Made by a program: the position numbers and the translations under genes. A DNA stretch of 64,000 bases from Bradyrhizobium diazoefficiens. GTDB lineage: Bacteria; Pseudomonadota; Alphaproteobacteria; Rhizobiales; Xanthobacteraceae. Positions 1-9,344 of the stretch are shown here, piece after piece. The notes beneath the pieces are model-generated. The model made no database searches and was not told where the DNA came from. It saw only the letters and a list, made by a program, of their open reading frames with translations. The stretch spans positions 781,813 through 845,812 of the forward strand of contig NZ_JAFCJE010000005.1 in the NCBI RefSeq assembly GCF_018131185.1. The letters run 5' to 3'. Position 1 is the first letter of the stretch, and each line of letters starts with the position of its first letter.

Positions 1-2960
1 TAATGGCCGGGCCGGACGTCGTTGACGCTGGCATAGACCTCGTCGAGATAGGCGGCGCCGGTTTCCACGATCAGCTTGCCGCCATCGGGCATGGCGTCGC
101 GGGCGTTGAGCGCGAGGTTGAGGATCGCGGTGGTGAGCTGGTTGGGGTCGACGATCGCGACGCAAATCTCGTCCTCGAACACCGAATCGATCTGGATCTG
201 CTCGCCCAGCGTCGGCCGCAGGAGTTTCGCGGTGTCGACGACCAGCGTGTTGATATCGACCTCGCGCGGCTGGAGCGGCTGCTTGCGCGCGAAAGCGAGC
301 AAATGCTGGGTCAGGTCGGCGCCGCGCGCGGCGGCCTCGTCGATCATCTTGGTGATGGCCGCAAGCTGCGGCTCCTGCTCGACCGCCTCCGCGAGGATCT
401 CGATCGTCCCGGTGATGACGGTGAGGATGTTGTTGAAATCGTGCGCCACGCCGCCGGTGAGCTGGCCGACCGCCTCCATCTTCTCGGCATGGCGGATGCG
501 CTCCTCGGCGGCGATCTTGTCGGTGAGATCGCGGTAGAAGACGTTGAACAGCACGCCTTCGCGGCGCTTCAGCGCGGTGACGCTCAGCTCGGCCTTGAAT
601 TCCTTGCCGTCGCGGCGGCGGCACATCAGCTCGCGGCGGCGATTCAGTGATCTGCCGTCCTCGTTCTCCAGGAACTGCTTCAGGCCCGCCCTGACCCTCT
701 CGCGTTCGCTCTCGGCGACGATGAGGTCGATCGTGCTCTTGCCCAGCACCTCGTCGCGGTGCCAGCCGAAGAGCTGTTCGGCCTGCGAGTTCCAGTTCAG
801 GATGCTGCTGGTCTCGTCGGTCTGGATGAAGGCGTCGAGCGAGGTCTCGACGATGTTGCGGGCGAGCCGCTCGCTCTCGCGCAGCGATTCCTGCGCGAGC
901 CGCGCCTCCGTCATGTCGCGCCCGACGAAGAAGAAGCGATGCGCCTGCTCGGACCAGCTGCCCATCCACGACAGCCAGACCGCGTGCCCGTCCTTGTGGA
1001 AGCAGCGCGTGTCGCCGACCTTGACGCGCTCGCCGCGGCGCAGTCCGCGCATGTCCTCGCGGGACTGCTCCAGATGTTCGTGATGAATGAAGTCGGCGCC
1101 GCTGCGGCCAATCATCTCGTCCGGCCGGTAGCCGAGAATGGTCTCGCTGCTCGGGCTGATCTGCGCGACATGGCCCCGCGCATCCATGATCATGATGAGA
1201 TCCTGCGAGGTGTCGAAGATCTGCCGGCGCTCTTCGAGCTGATGCTGGAGCTGCCGCTCGGCCCGCCGTGCCTCGGTGAGGCTGTGCGCGGTACCGGAGA
1301 CGCCGACGATCTCGCCCGAAGACCCCCTGATCGGCGACAGGCTGAGCGAAATCTCGACCGGCGTGCCGTCCTTGCGCAGGCGCACCGTCTCGAATCGTTC
1401 GATCGGCTCTCCCCGCGCGATCCGCGCCAGATAGTCCTTGCCATGGTCGCGGCGGTCGGGCGGGACGATGATCGAGGTGGGTTTCCCGATCGCTTCGTTC
1501 GCCGAATAGCCATAGAGGCGTTCGGCCGCAGGATTCCAGCCCGTGATGATGGCGTCGAGCGATTGCATCACGATCGCGTCGTCGGACGATTCGACGGCGG
1601 CGCTGAACAAATGCTCGCGCGCCGCATGATGGCTTCGCGCGGCCTCGGTGCGGCGATGCTCCTCGATTTCGCGTTCGAGCGCGGCCGTTTTCGCCCGGGT
1701 CTCTTCGACCATCCGGGCGAAAGCCCGCGCCAGCACGCCCGTTTCGCCGCCGGCATCGACGGGAATGTCCGCCGGTTTTCCGCGGCCGATCGCCTCGACG
1801 GCCGCGGTCAGGCGGCCGATCGGGCGCGTCAACGAGCGCGCGAGCAGCACCGCGAGCGAAGCCGCGGCGAGGACGGCAAGCACGCCGACCAGCAAGGACG
1901 TCTTTTGAATGGCGGCCGGCACTCTGCCGAAGACGGACGGGGGAACGGTCACGATGATCGCGATCCATTCCTTGCTTGCCAGCAGTGCCGGCGCGATCGC
2001 CACGCCGCTCGGCCCGCCCGATCCGTCGGTCATCAGCCGCGTGGACACGTCCGAGGTGCCGACCAGGGCTGAGAAGAATGGAAAATCATCGCGCCAGTTG
2101 GTGGGGTTGCCCCGCAGTGAACCGAATTCCCGCGCGCGATCGGGATGAACGAGATAGTCGCCGCGCGAATTCACGACGTAAATCTCCCCGCCCGAGTTCG
2201 CCGTCGCGCGGACGTGGTCGAGCGCCGGACGCATGTCGATATTGGCGATGATGATACCGAACGGCTTGCCATCCGGCGTGAACAGTGGCGTCGCGACCCG
2301 CAGCGTCGGACCGTGCGAGGCCGTGGTGCCGCCCTGGCGGGTCGCGAGATCGACGGGCGAGACGTAAATCTCGCCCGGCGCCAGCCCTATCGTGTCCTGA
2401 AAGTAGGTTCGTTCGCCCTTGCGCTCCAGTTCGCTGTCGGGGACGATCCGTGCCGTTCCGTTCGGGCCGGAGCGGTCGACGCGGACCAGCTCGCGCTGGT
2501 CGTCGTCGAGGCCGATGATCCGGAACTGCCCGTAAATGGGCTTGGCCTCGATCTCGGCCGCGAGCCGCGTGGCGATGCGCTCGCGCCAGGTTTGCTCAGA
2601 GACGCCGTCTGAAGGGTCGATTCCTCCGCCGAGGTGAGCGCGGATCAGGCCATTGATGGCCGCGGCGGAGCGATAGCCGATCAGATCGCCGCGAGCTCCG
2701 GCAACATAGGATTCCAGATTGGTCGCGAGCAGGCGTGACTGGGCTTCGACCCGCTCCAGCACGCGCGGAATGACCGCCTCCGTGGTGTTGCGAAAGCCCA
2801 GCCAGCCGACCGCGGCCACGGTGACCGCCACCAGCAAGATCATTGCGATGGCCAGCCGCGTGGCGAGCGTCATGCGGATGCTCGCAGGACTTCCCGGGCG
2901 ATCACGGCCGATCAGGCCTGAAGCGGAGGCGCCCTCGTTATCGGTGGCCGGAGCTGACAT
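1..2960 (-). CDS. Multi-PAS sensor histidine kinase (3' end cut by window edge)
   Basis: Membrane sensor kinase, about 986 residues visible. Order: TM1 near residues 32-55; an extracytoplasmic Cache-like sensor to about 345; TM2; HAMP; three PAS domains (SAAVESSDDAIVMQ..., IFDTSQDLIMIMD..., NIVETSLDAFIQTD...); a HisKA H-box GGVAHDFNNIL with the phospho-acceptor at about H840; and the N-box NLALNARDAMPDGGKL. The rest of the ATPase domain, and any C-terminal receiver, lie beyond base 1. The ATG at 2960 follows a strong GGAGGAG ribosome site and overlaps the end of the response regulator gene by 23 nt, so the two are probably translationally coupled partners. An internal Met30 just before TM1 is a weaker start. 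The signal sensed cannot be told from sequence. Confidence 0.93.
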   Translation of the reverse strand, partial: MSAPATDNEGASASGLIGRDRPGSPASIRMTLATRLAIAMILLVAVTVAAVGWLGFRNTTEAVIPRVLERVEAQSRLLATNLESYVAGARGDLIGYRSAAAINGLIRAHLGGGIDPSDGVSEQTWRERIATRLAAEIEAKPIYGQFRIIGLDDDQRELVRVDRSGPNGTARIVPDSELERKGERTYFQDTIGLAPGEIYVSPVDLATRQGGTTASHGPTLRVATPLFTPDGKPFGIIIANIDMRPALDHVRATANSGGEIYVVNSRGDYLVHPDRAREFGSLRGNPTNWRDDFPFFSALVGTSDVSTRLMTDGSGGPSGVAIAPALLASKEWIAIIVTVPPSVFGRVPAAIQKTSLLVGVLAVLAAASLAVLLARSLTRPIGRLTAAVEAIGRGKPADIPVDAGGETGVLARAFARMVEETRAKTAALEREIEEHRRTEAARSHHAAREHLFSAAVESSDDAIVMQSLDAIITGWNPAAERLYGYSANEAIGKPTSIIVPPDRRDHGKDYLARIARGEPIERFETVRLRKDGTPVEISLSLSPIRGSSGEIVGVSGTAHSLTEARRAERQLQHQLEERRQIFDTSQDLIMIMDARGHVAQISPSSETILGYRPDEMIGRSGADFIHHEHLEQSREDMRGLRRGERVKVGDTRCFHKDGHAVWLSWMGSWSEQAHRFFFVGRDMTEARLAQESLRESERLARNIVETSLDAFIQTDETSSILNWNSQAEQLFGWHRDEVLGKSTIDLIVAESERERVRAGLKQFLENEDGRSLNRRRELMCRRRDGKEFKAELSVTALKRREGVLFNVFYRDLTDKIAAEERIRHAEKMEAVGQLTGGVAHDFNNILTVITGTIEILAEAVEQEPQLAAITKMIDEAAARGADLTQHLLAFARKQPLQPREVDINTLVVDTAKLLRPTLGEQIQIDSVFEDEICVAIVDPNQLTTAILNLALNARDAMPDGGKLIVETGAAYLDEVYASVNDVRPGH

Positions 2961-3357
2961 CGGACTCCTCCGGCTCGCCCGCCTTCAGGCAGCCGTCGAC
3001 CGCGGCGAGCAGTGCTCCGGGTCTGAACGGCTTTTGCAGGCTTGCCACGGCGCCCAGCTTGGTCGCCATCTTCAGGAAGTCCGGCTCTGCATAGGCGTCC
3101 GGCGTGATCGAGCGGCCGGAAATGACGATGATCGGAATGGCCGGAACCAGCGCCCGGATGTGCCGCATCGTCTCCAGCCCGTCCATGCCAGGCATGAAGA
3201 TGTCGAGAAACAGCAGGTCGAACCGGCCCGCCTCGAACAGCGCAAGTCCCTTGCGGCCATCGCAGGCGACGGTGACGTGATGACCGGCCCTCTCCAGGAG
3301 CAGCCGGATCGTGAGTTGAACGGCCGGGTCGTCATCCACGATCAGGATGTTGGCCAC
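2938..3357 (-). CDS. Single-domain response regulator (CheY-like receiver)
   Basis: 139-residue stand-alone receiver. The acidic pocket is in ILIVDDDPAV (D8-D10), the phospho-acceptor is D52 in LLFLDIFMPGMDG, the switch Ser is S80 in VISGRS, and the conserved Lys is K109 in LQKPFRPG. There is no output domain. GGAGGA lies 8 nt before the ATG. It is the upstream gene of an overlapping pair with the multi-PAS kinase, so it probably acts as that kinase's phosphate acceptor or relay. It is divergent from a chemoreceptor gene. Confidence 0.93.
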   Translation of the reverse strand: MANILIVDDDPAVQLTIRLLLERAGHHVTVACDGRKGLALFEAGRFDLLFLDIFMPGMDGLETMRHIRALVPAIPIIVISGRSITPDAYAEPDFLKMATKLGAVASLQKPFRPGALLAAVDGCLKAGEPEESDVSSGHR

Positions 3358-3703
3358 GTCTGAATTCCTCCGGGCCGGATGGGAGATTCCCTGCGACCCA
3401 AATCAAACCATCAAAGATGAAATTGTTGCTCGGATTCCGCTCAGCCTGCAAGCACTTCGCGAATGGCGTGCGGCGGTCCGGCCCCGGCCTCGGCATGGTG
3501 CCGTCATTATGCATGGTTCCGTGCACATGAGGCTGAACTATTTTTCTCGCCGTAGTTGCACGGATGCCGAACTTCACCGCAGGTTAAACGGCGGCGGACA
3601 GAATCGGAACCAGTTTCAAAAGGCAATTGTCACGGATCGCATTGGCCCCGTCCGGGGTACCCGGCGAGCCCCGCCGGTCAGACGAATTCAGTACGAGAGA
3701 CCC
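3358..3703. other. Divergent intergenic region, no gene seen
   Basis: 346 bp between the divergent response regulator and chemoreceptor genes must hold both promoters. No convincing -35/-10 pair could be picked by eye. It contains TGCATGGTTCCGTGCA (3510-3525), which shares a 10-mer in reverse complement with the Lrp-side palindrome at 55.7 kb. The upstream extension of the chemoreceptor frame through this stretch has poor coding character. Confidence 0.5.
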
Positions 3704-5884
3704 ATGTTCAAATCGATGGCGAGCACCGGAATTCGCACCCGGCTGCTCGGCGGTTTCGCGCTCATCTGCCTCCTGCTCGCGGCAACCGTGATCTACACCG
3801 TCACCGCGGTCTCGGACATCACCTCGCGCATCAGGACCGTTACAGACCAGCGGGCGCCGGTCGCGATTGCAAGCACCGAGCTCGTCGGCAATCTCTATTC
3901 CACGCTCTCGACGCTGCGAGGCTACCTCTTGACCGGCGACCCGCAGGGCAAGCGCGACCGCGCCGCGGTCTGGGCCGAGCTCGATCGCACCGTGGCTGCG
4001 GTCGACCGCATGGCGGAAGGATTCTCCAGCCCGGAAAACAAGGCCAATTGGCGCGAGGCGAAGGCACTGATTGCGGAATTCCGCCAGGCCCAGGACAAGG
4101 CCGAGCTGGCCGCCTTCACCCCGTCGGCCTATCCGGCGAGCGAGCTCTTGACGAAAGAGGCCGCGCCGCTGATCGCGACGATGTTCGCCGAAATCACCGC
4201 GATGATCGACGAGGAGCAGACGCTCGAGGCGACGCCGCAGCGCAAGCACCTGCTCAAGAGCTTCGCCGACGTCCGCGGCAACCTTGCCGCAGCGGGATCG
4301 CAATTGCGGCTCTACGTGGCCTCCGGCGAAGCCGCCGACCGTGACAAATTCGAGAAGCCGCTCGCGACCTTCAAGGCTGCGCTCGCCGCCGTGGGCACGC
4401 AGGAAGCGCTGCTGACGTCCACGCAGAGAACCGCCTATCAGGCCATCGCCAAGGCAAATGGAACCTTCGCGGCGTCGCCGGGCAAGATCTTCGCGATCCG
4501 CCAGACGCCGCAATGGAACATGCCTGTCTTCATCCTGTCCACCGAGGCGGCGCCCCGTGCGGCTCGCATCCTCGACCTGCTCGACGGCCGGAAGGACGCG
4601 GAGGGCAAGCGTGCCGGCGGCCTCAAGAGCGACCAGCAGTCGAAGCTCGCCGAGGACGCCCGCCGCATGGCCGTCGAGGCCGAGAGGCTGCTGCAGCTGC
4701 AATGGATCCTGCTCGCCGCGGGGCTTGTGCTCGGCACCGCGATTGCGATCCTGGTTGCGCGATCCATCACGCGTCCGATCGTCGAGCTGGTGAACGATTC
4801 CGCGCGGCTGTCCGGGGGCGACACCAGTGTCGCATTCAGGACGGCGGAACGGGGTGACGAGATCGGAACCGTCTCGAAGGCGGTGGCGAAATTCCGTGAC
4901 AATGTGATCGCTCAGCAGCAGGCCGCTGCGGGCCTTGCGCGCGAAGCGGAGGTGCGCGAGGCGTCCAATCGCAACATGGAGAGCGCCGTCGAGGAGTTTC
5001 GCGTGACCTCGCGCGACCTGCTCACGCTGGTCGGCGAGAATGCGGGCACCATGCGGCAGACCGCGGAGAGTCTGGGCGGCATCGCGCATCATGCGACGAA
5101 CCAGGCCGCGTCCGCAGCAGCCGCCTCCGAGCAGACCGCGGTCAATGTCCAGACTGTCGCTGCCGCGGCGGAGCAGCTTGCGAGCTCCATCGTCGAGATT
5201 GGCCGGCAGATCGAATTGTCGAACAAGACGGTGCGATCGGCGGGCGAGGTGACCGCGCGCTCCGAAGCCGAGATCGAAGGCCTCGCGCACGCCGCCCAGA
5301 GCATCAGCTCGGTGGTCGATCTGATCCAGGCGATCGCGGCCCAGACCAACCTGTTGGCGCTCAACGCCACCATCGAGGCCGCCCGCGCCGGCGAGGCCGG
5401 CCGCGGCTTTGCGGTGGTGGCCTCGGAGGTCAAGGCGCTGGCCGACCAGACCCGCAACGCGACGCAGGACATCGCCCGGCACATCACCGCGATCCAGAAC
5501 TCGACCGGTAGCGCCGTCGCTTCCGTCAAGGAGGTCGCGACCGCCATGCGCGGGATCGACGAGGTGACCGCGGCGATTGCCAGCGCCGTCGAGCAGCAGG
5601 GCGCGGCGACGCGGGAGATTTCGCAGAACGTCCAGATGGCGGCCTCGGGAACACAGACGCTCGCCACCAGCATCGGCACCGTCTCCGGCGCAATCGCGGA
5701 AACCAACCGTTCGGCGGACGACGTGAGGGGGGCGGCGAACCAGGTTTCGGGAGCGGCCGAGCGTCTCGCCGCCGAGGTCCAGACCTTCTTCGTCAAGCTG
5801 CGCAGCGGTCCGATGGACCGCCGCAAGGGCGGCGTTCCCGACTATCGCGGGCCAGAGCGGCGAAGCTGCCGGAACGCTGCCTAG
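3704..5884 (+). CDS. Methyl-accepting chemotaxis protein (HAMP plus MCP signalling domain)
   Basis: 726-residue inner-membrane chemoreceptor. TM1 is near residues 12-34. A helical periplasmic sensor follows to about 330, rich in Ala, Glu and Lys. TM2 is at about 331-353 (WILLAAGLVLGTAIAILVA), then HAMP. The cytoplasmic coiled coil has its conserved hairpin tip at about 540-570 (IQAIAAQTNLLALNATIEAA), which contacts CheA and CheW. There is no C-terminal NWETF-type CheR pentapeptide. The reading frame is open upstream to 3347, but MFKSMASTGIRTRLLGGFAL is a natural N-terminus just before TM1 and GAGAGA precedes this ATG, so 3704 was chosen. Confidence 0.92.
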   Translation: MFKSMASTGIRTRLLGGFALICLLLAATVIYTVTAVSDITSRIRTVTDQRAPVAIASTELVGNLYSTLSTLRGYLLTGDPQGKRDRAAVWAELDRTVAAVDRMAEGFSSPENKANWREAKALIAEFRQAQDKAELAAFTPSAYPASELLTKEAAPLIATMFAEITAMIDEEQTLEATPQRKHLLKSFADVRGNLAAAGSQLRLYVASGEAADRDKFEKPLATFKAALAAVGTQEALLTSTQRTAYQAIAKANGTFAASPGKIFAIRQTPQWNMPVFILSTEAAPRAARILDLLDGRKDAEGKRAGGLKSDQQSKLAEDARRMAVEAERLLQLQWILLAAGLVLGTAIAILVARSITRPIVELVNDSARLSGGDTSVAFRTAERGDEIGTVSKAVAKFRDNVIAQQQAAAGLAREAEVREASNRNMESAVEEFRVTSRDLLTLVGENAGTMRQTAESLGGIAHHATNQAASAAAASEQTAVNVQTVAAAAEQLASSIVEIGRQIELSNKTVRSAGEVTARSEAEIEGLAHAAQSISSVVDLIQAIAAQTNLLALNATIEAARAGEAGRGFAVVASEVKALADQTRNATQDIARHITAIQNSTGSAVASVKEVATAMRGIDEVTAAIASAVEQQGAATREISQNVQMAASGTQTLATSIGTVSGAIAETNRSADDVRGAANQVSGAAERLAAEVQTFFVKLRSGPMDRRKGGVPDYRGPERRSCRNAA

Positions 5885-6601
5885 CTAATCTGTCAGATAC
5901 TCGGGATAGTTGCTTCGGATATTGTCCAGCTCGCTCAGCGTTCCCGACAGATGCTTGCGCAGATGCTGTTGCGCGGCCTCGGGGTCTTTGGCCTCTATCG
6001 CACGCGTGATCAGCTTGTGGTGGCGCACGATGTTCTGGGCCTTGCCGGGCGAGGGCAGGTGCAGCCGTCGCAAGCGATCGCTGTGTCCGCTCCGGCTGCG
6101 CACCAGCGCCCACAGATCCTGCTTGCCCGCAGCTATGTAGAGCTGGGCGTGAAAATCGTTGTCGCCGGCCATGAAAGCCTCGAAGTCACCGGCCTTGGCA
6201 AATTGCTGTTGCAATGCGATGGCGCGATCCAGGCGCACGATCAGAGACGTGTCGGCACCGGTTGCGAGCAGGCGGACGATCTCCAGCTCCAGCGCCTGAC
6301 GCAGGAAATGCGCCTGTTGGGCGCGATCGACGTCGATCCGGCTGACCACGGTCGCATGCTGCGGAAACACGTCGACCAGCCCTTCTTCCTCGAGCCGCAT
6401 CAGCGCATCGCGCACCGGTGTCGAGCTGACGCCGAACTGGCCGGCAAGCTCGGCGCGTGACAGTGGGGCGCCGGGCGGCAGCTCCAGGGCAACGATCGCA
6501 TTGCGCAGCCGCTCGAACACCTGCGGCGCGGCCTGACGGCCGCGATCGAGCCGGGCGGCCTGTCGTGGTGCCGCGCGCGGCGCGGGGTGGGGCGATTCCA
6601 T
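5885..6601 (-). CDS. GntR-family transcriptional regulator, FadR/FCD subfamily
   Basis: 238 residues. An N-terminal winged helix (about 28-92; SRAELAGQFGVSSTPVRDAL is the recognition region) is followed by an all-helical FCD ligand-binding domain (about 98-225) with the usual metal-site Asp and His residues (DNDFHAQLY, RHHKLITRAI). It is divergent from an ABC importer and sugar-acid dehydratase operon, and a perfect 26-bp palindrome lies between them. It therefore very probably represses that operon and itself until a sugar acid or its 2-keto-3-deoxy derivative binds. The specific effector is inference. Confidence 0.92.
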   Translation of the reverse strand: MESPHPAPRAAPRQAARLDRGRQAAPQVFERLRNAIVALELPPGAPLSRAELAGQFGVSSTPVRDALMRLEEEGLVDVFPQHATVVSRIDVDRAQQAHFLRQALELEIVRLLATGADTSLIVRLDRAIALQQQFAKAGDFEAFMAGDNDFHAQLYIAAGKQDLWALVRSRSGHSDRLRRLHLPSPGKAQNIVRHHKLITRAIEAKDPEAAQQHLRKHLSGTLSELDNIRSNYPEYLTD

Positions 6602-6624
6602 CGCGGGTCCTGCGGGCTTGCCTT

Positions 6625-6650
6625 TGATGCACTAATATATTAGTGCATCA
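6625..6650. promoter_or_regulatory. Perfect 26-bp palindrome, predicted GntR operator
   Basis: Each half reads TGATGCACTAATA inward to the centre between 6637 and 6638, with no mismatch over 26 bp. It lies 23 bp from the GntR start and 45 bp before the substrate-binding-protein start. The AT-rich core stands out from the GC-rich surroundings, and FCD regulators bind short palindromes in divergent promoters. The TAATAT core may also be part of a -10 element. Confidence 0.82.
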
Positions 6651-6695
6651 CCAGCGTCAACGCAACTCGACGATGACCGGAGGAAACCCACAGCC

Positions 6696-7715
6696 ATGAT
6701 CAACCATCTTCGCAGCAGGCTTGCGGCTGGCATCCTGATCGCAGCAACCGCCCTGTCGGCATCCGCCGCACACGCTCAGCAGAAATCCGAGATCGCGCTG
6801 TCGCGCCAGCCCGGCATTTTCTACATGCCGAGCCACATCATGGAGAAGCTGAAGCTGATCGAGAAGCACGCAGCTTCCCTCGGCGTCCCAGACGTCACCA
6901 CCAAATGGATCACCTTCTCCGGCGGCGGGGCGCAGACCGATGCCCTGCTCGCGGGCGGCGTCGACATCCTCAACACTGGCACCGGCAACCTCCTGCTGCT
7001 GTGGGACCGCACCCGCGGCGGGGTGAAGGGCATCGTTGCGACCTCGGCGCAGCCGATGACGCTGATCAGCCGCGACGCCAACATCAAGTCGATCAGGGAT
7101 TTCGGCCCCTCCGACAAGATCGCGGTGCCGACCGTGAAGGTCTCGACCCAGGCGATCGTGCTCCAGATCGCGGCTGCCGAGGCGTTCGGCGCCGACCAAT
7201 GGTCGAAGCTCGATGCCAACACCGTTCAGCTCGGGCACCCGGATGCCTATGCCGCGCTGTCCAACCCCAAGCACGAGGTGCACAACCACTTCGCGATCCC
7301 GCCCTTCAGCTTCCTGGAGCTGAAGAACGTGCCGGGCGCGCATATCGTGCTGTCATCGCCGGACGTGATGGGCGGGCCGCTCAGCCAGGCCCAGTTCTTC
7401 ACCACCACCAAATTTGCCGACGCCAATCCGAAGATCGTCCAGGCCGTGCGCGACGCCACCAAGGAAGCGCAGGACCTGATCCGCCGCGACACCAGGCAGG
7501 CGGTCGACATCTACAAGGAGATCACCGGCGACAAGACCTCCGTGGAAGAGTTGCTCGAACTCCTGAAGGAGCCCGGCATGATGGAGTGGAATCTCGAGCC
7601 GCAGGGCACGATGAAGTTCGCCGCCCATCTCTTCAAGACCGGCACCCTGAAGACCCAGCCCAAGGCGTGGACGGAATATTATCTCCCCGTCGCGCACGAC
7701 CTGAAGGGCAACTGA
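6696..7715 (+). CDS. ABC transporter periplasmic substrate-binding protein (SsuA/TauA-like)
   Basis: 339 residues. A Sec signal peptide ends near AHAQQ (residues 1-28). The mature part has the NMT1/SsuA-type two-lobe fold (SRQPGIFYMPSHIMEKLKLI, LLAGGVDILNTG). GGAGG precedes the ATG. The stop overlaps the ATG of the ATPase gene (TGATG), so the two are coupled. The family is known for sulfonates, nitrate, taurine or pyrimidine precursors, but the downstream dehydratase and lactonase suggest a carboxylate such as a sugar acid. Confidence 0.92.
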   Translation: MINHLRSRLAAGILIAATALSASAAHAQQKSEIALSRQPGIFYMPSHIMEKLKLIEKHAASLGVPDVTTKWITFSGGGAQTDALLAGGVDILNTGTGNLLLLWDRTRGGVKGIVATSAQPMTLISRDANIKSIRDFGPSDKIAVPTVKVSTQAIVLQIAAAEAFGADQWSKLDANTVQLGHPDAYAALSNPKHEVHNHFAIPPFSFLELKNVPGAHIVLSSPDVMGGPLSQAQFFTTTKFADANPKIVQAVRDATKEAQDLIRRDTRQAVDIYKEITGDKTSVEELLELLKEPGMMEWNLEPQGTMKFAAHLFKTGTLKTQPKAWTEYYLPVAHDLKGN

Positions 7716-8476
7716 TGGCGCTGCTCGACGTCAGCGGCGTGACGCTGCGCTACAAGACCTCCAGCGCCGTCGTCACCGCCACGGAGAGGGTGAGCTTTAC
7801 GGTCGACAGGTCCGACCGCTTCGTGCTGCTCGGCCCCTCCGGCTGCGGCAAGTCCACGCTGCTCAAGGCCGTCGGCGGTTATATGAGCCCGAGCGAAGGC
7901 CGCATGACCATCAACGATCGCGAGATCCACGGTCCCGGCGCCGATCGCATGATGATCTTCCAGGAGTTCGACCAGCTCCTGCCCTGGAAGAGCGTGCTCG
8001 CCAACGTGATGTTCCCGCTGCTCACCGCGCGAAAGCTCTCGCGCAAGGACGCGGAAGCGAAGGCGCGGGCCTATATCGAGAAGGTCGGGCTCACCCGTGT
8101 GGTCGACGCCTATCCGCACACGCTGTCGGGCGGCATGAAGCAGCGCGTTGCGATCGCACGCGGCATGGCGATGGAGCCTGACATCCTCTTGATGGACGAG
8201 CCGTTCGCCGCGCTCGACGCGCTGACGCGACGAACCTGCCAGGACGAGCTGCTCCAGCTCTGGAGCGAGACCAAATTCACGGTGTTGTTCGTGACCCATT
8301 CGATCGCGGAAGCGATCCGCATCGGCAACCGCATTCTGCTGCTGTCGCCGCACCCCGGCCGCGTCAAGGCCGAGGTGGTCGGCGTCGACAAGGTCGGAAG
8401 CGAAGACGGCAGCGCCGGCCGGCTCGAGAAGGAGATCCACGATCTCCTGTTCGCGCAAGAAGCGACCGCGCATTGA
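7715..8476 (+). CDS. ABC transporter ATP-binding protein (SsuB/TauB-like)
   Basis: 253-residue cytoplasmic ATPase. Walker A GPSGCGKST (40-48), Q-loop Gln at 83 (IFQEFDQLLPW), signature LSGGMKQR (137-144), Walker B ILLMDEP (157-163) and switch His at 195 (FVTHS). It energises import with the permease downstream. It starts inside the stop codon of the binding-protein gene; the permease follows after 10 nt. Confidence 0.95.
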   Translation: MALLDVSGVTLRYKTSSAVVTATERVSFTVDRSDRFVLLGPSGCGKSTLLKAVGGYMSPSEGRMTINDREIHGPGADRMMIFQEFDQLLPWKSVLANVMFPLLTARKLSRKDAEAKARAYIEKVGLTRVVDAYPHTLSGGMKQRVAIARGMAMEPDILLMDEPFAALDALTRRTCQDELLQLWSETKFTVLFVTHSIAEAIRIGNRILLLSPHPGRVKAEVVGVDKVGSEDGSAGRLEKEIHDLLFAQEATAH

Positions 8477-8486
8477 GGAGCCTCTG

Positions 8487-9344
8487 ATGGGCGAAGCCAA
8501 GATATTGCTGCGGGCCGAGCCGGCCGCTGCCGGTGCGGGCGAGGTCGAGCGCAAGCTGAGCGTGCCTGAATTGCTCTGGAACGACGGCTTCGTCCGCAAG
8601 TCCGTCATCATTCTGTTCCTGGCGGCGGTCTGGGAGGCGTACGGCGTCGTCCTCGACAATCCGCTGCTGTTCCCGACGCTGCACGATACGGCGATCACGC
8701 TGTTCGATCGCGTCAAGGACGGCACCATCCCGATGCGCGCCTGGGCGTCGCTGAAAGTGTTGTTCATGGGCTATTCGGCCGGCATCGTGCTGGCCGCGAT
8801 CTTCACCATTCTCGCCATCTCCACCCGCATCGGCACCGATTTCCTCGAGACGGTGACGGCGATGTTCAACCCGCTGCCGGCGATCGCGCTGTTGCCGCTG
8901 GCGCTGATCTGGTTCGGCCTCGGCAACGGCAGTCTCGTTTTCGTGCTGATCCATTCGGTGTTGTGGCCGGTGGCGCTCAACACCCATTCCGGCTTCAAGA
9001 GCGTCTCCAACACGCTGCGCATGGTCGGACGCAATTACGGCCTGCGCGGCTTGCCCTATGTCGCCAAGATCCTCATCCCGGCCGCCTTCGGATCGATCCT
9101 GACGGGGCTGAAAATCGGCTGGGCCTTTGCCTGGCGTACGCTGATCGCGGCCGAGCTGGTGTTCGGCGTGTCCTCGGGTCAGGGCGGACTCGGCTGGTTC
9201 ATTTTCGAGAACCGCAACCTGCTCGACATACCTGCGGTCTTCGCAGGCCTCTTGACGGTGATCATCATCGGGCTCTTTGTCGAGAACCTGATCTTCCGCG
9301 CCATCGAGCGGAACACCGTGCAGAAATGGGGCACCCAATCATGA
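8487..9344 (+). CDS. ABC transporter permease (SsuC/TauC-like)
   Basis: 285-residue inner-membrane permease with about six TM helices. The EAA loop, which couples to the ATPase, lies around RNYGLRGLPYVAKILIPAAF (the motif Gly is in the GLRG stretch). It begins with a cytoplasmic tail of about 35 residues. GAGGAG precedes the ATG. Its stop overlaps the dehydratase start by 4 nt (ATGA), so transporter and enzyme are made as one unit. Confidence 0.94.
   Translation: MGEAKILLRAEPAAAGAGEVERKLSVPELLWNDGFVRKSVIILFLAAVWEAYGVVLDNPLLFPTLHDTAITLFDRVKDGTIPMRAWASLKVLFMGYSAGIVLAAIFTILAISTRIGTDFLETVTAMFNPLPAIALLPLALIWFGLGNGSLVFVLIHSVLWPVALNTHSGFKSVSNTLRMVGRNYGLRGLPYVAKILIPAAFGSILTGLKIGWAFAWRTLIAAELVFGVSSGQGGLGWFIFENRNLLDIPAVFAGLLTVIIIGLFVENLIFRAIERNTVQKWGTQS

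Noticed and set aside
3..2072. Several plus-strand frames over the first 2 kb
   Set aside because: The minus strand codes continuously for the multi-PAS histidine kinase with H-box and N-box; the plus frames are shadows.
3584..5482. Long open frame antisense to the chemoreceptor gene (632 codons)
   Set aside because: Arg/Gly/Asp-rich composition typical of the antisense of a GC-rich gene; no domain and no ribosome site, while the sense frame has full MCP architecture.
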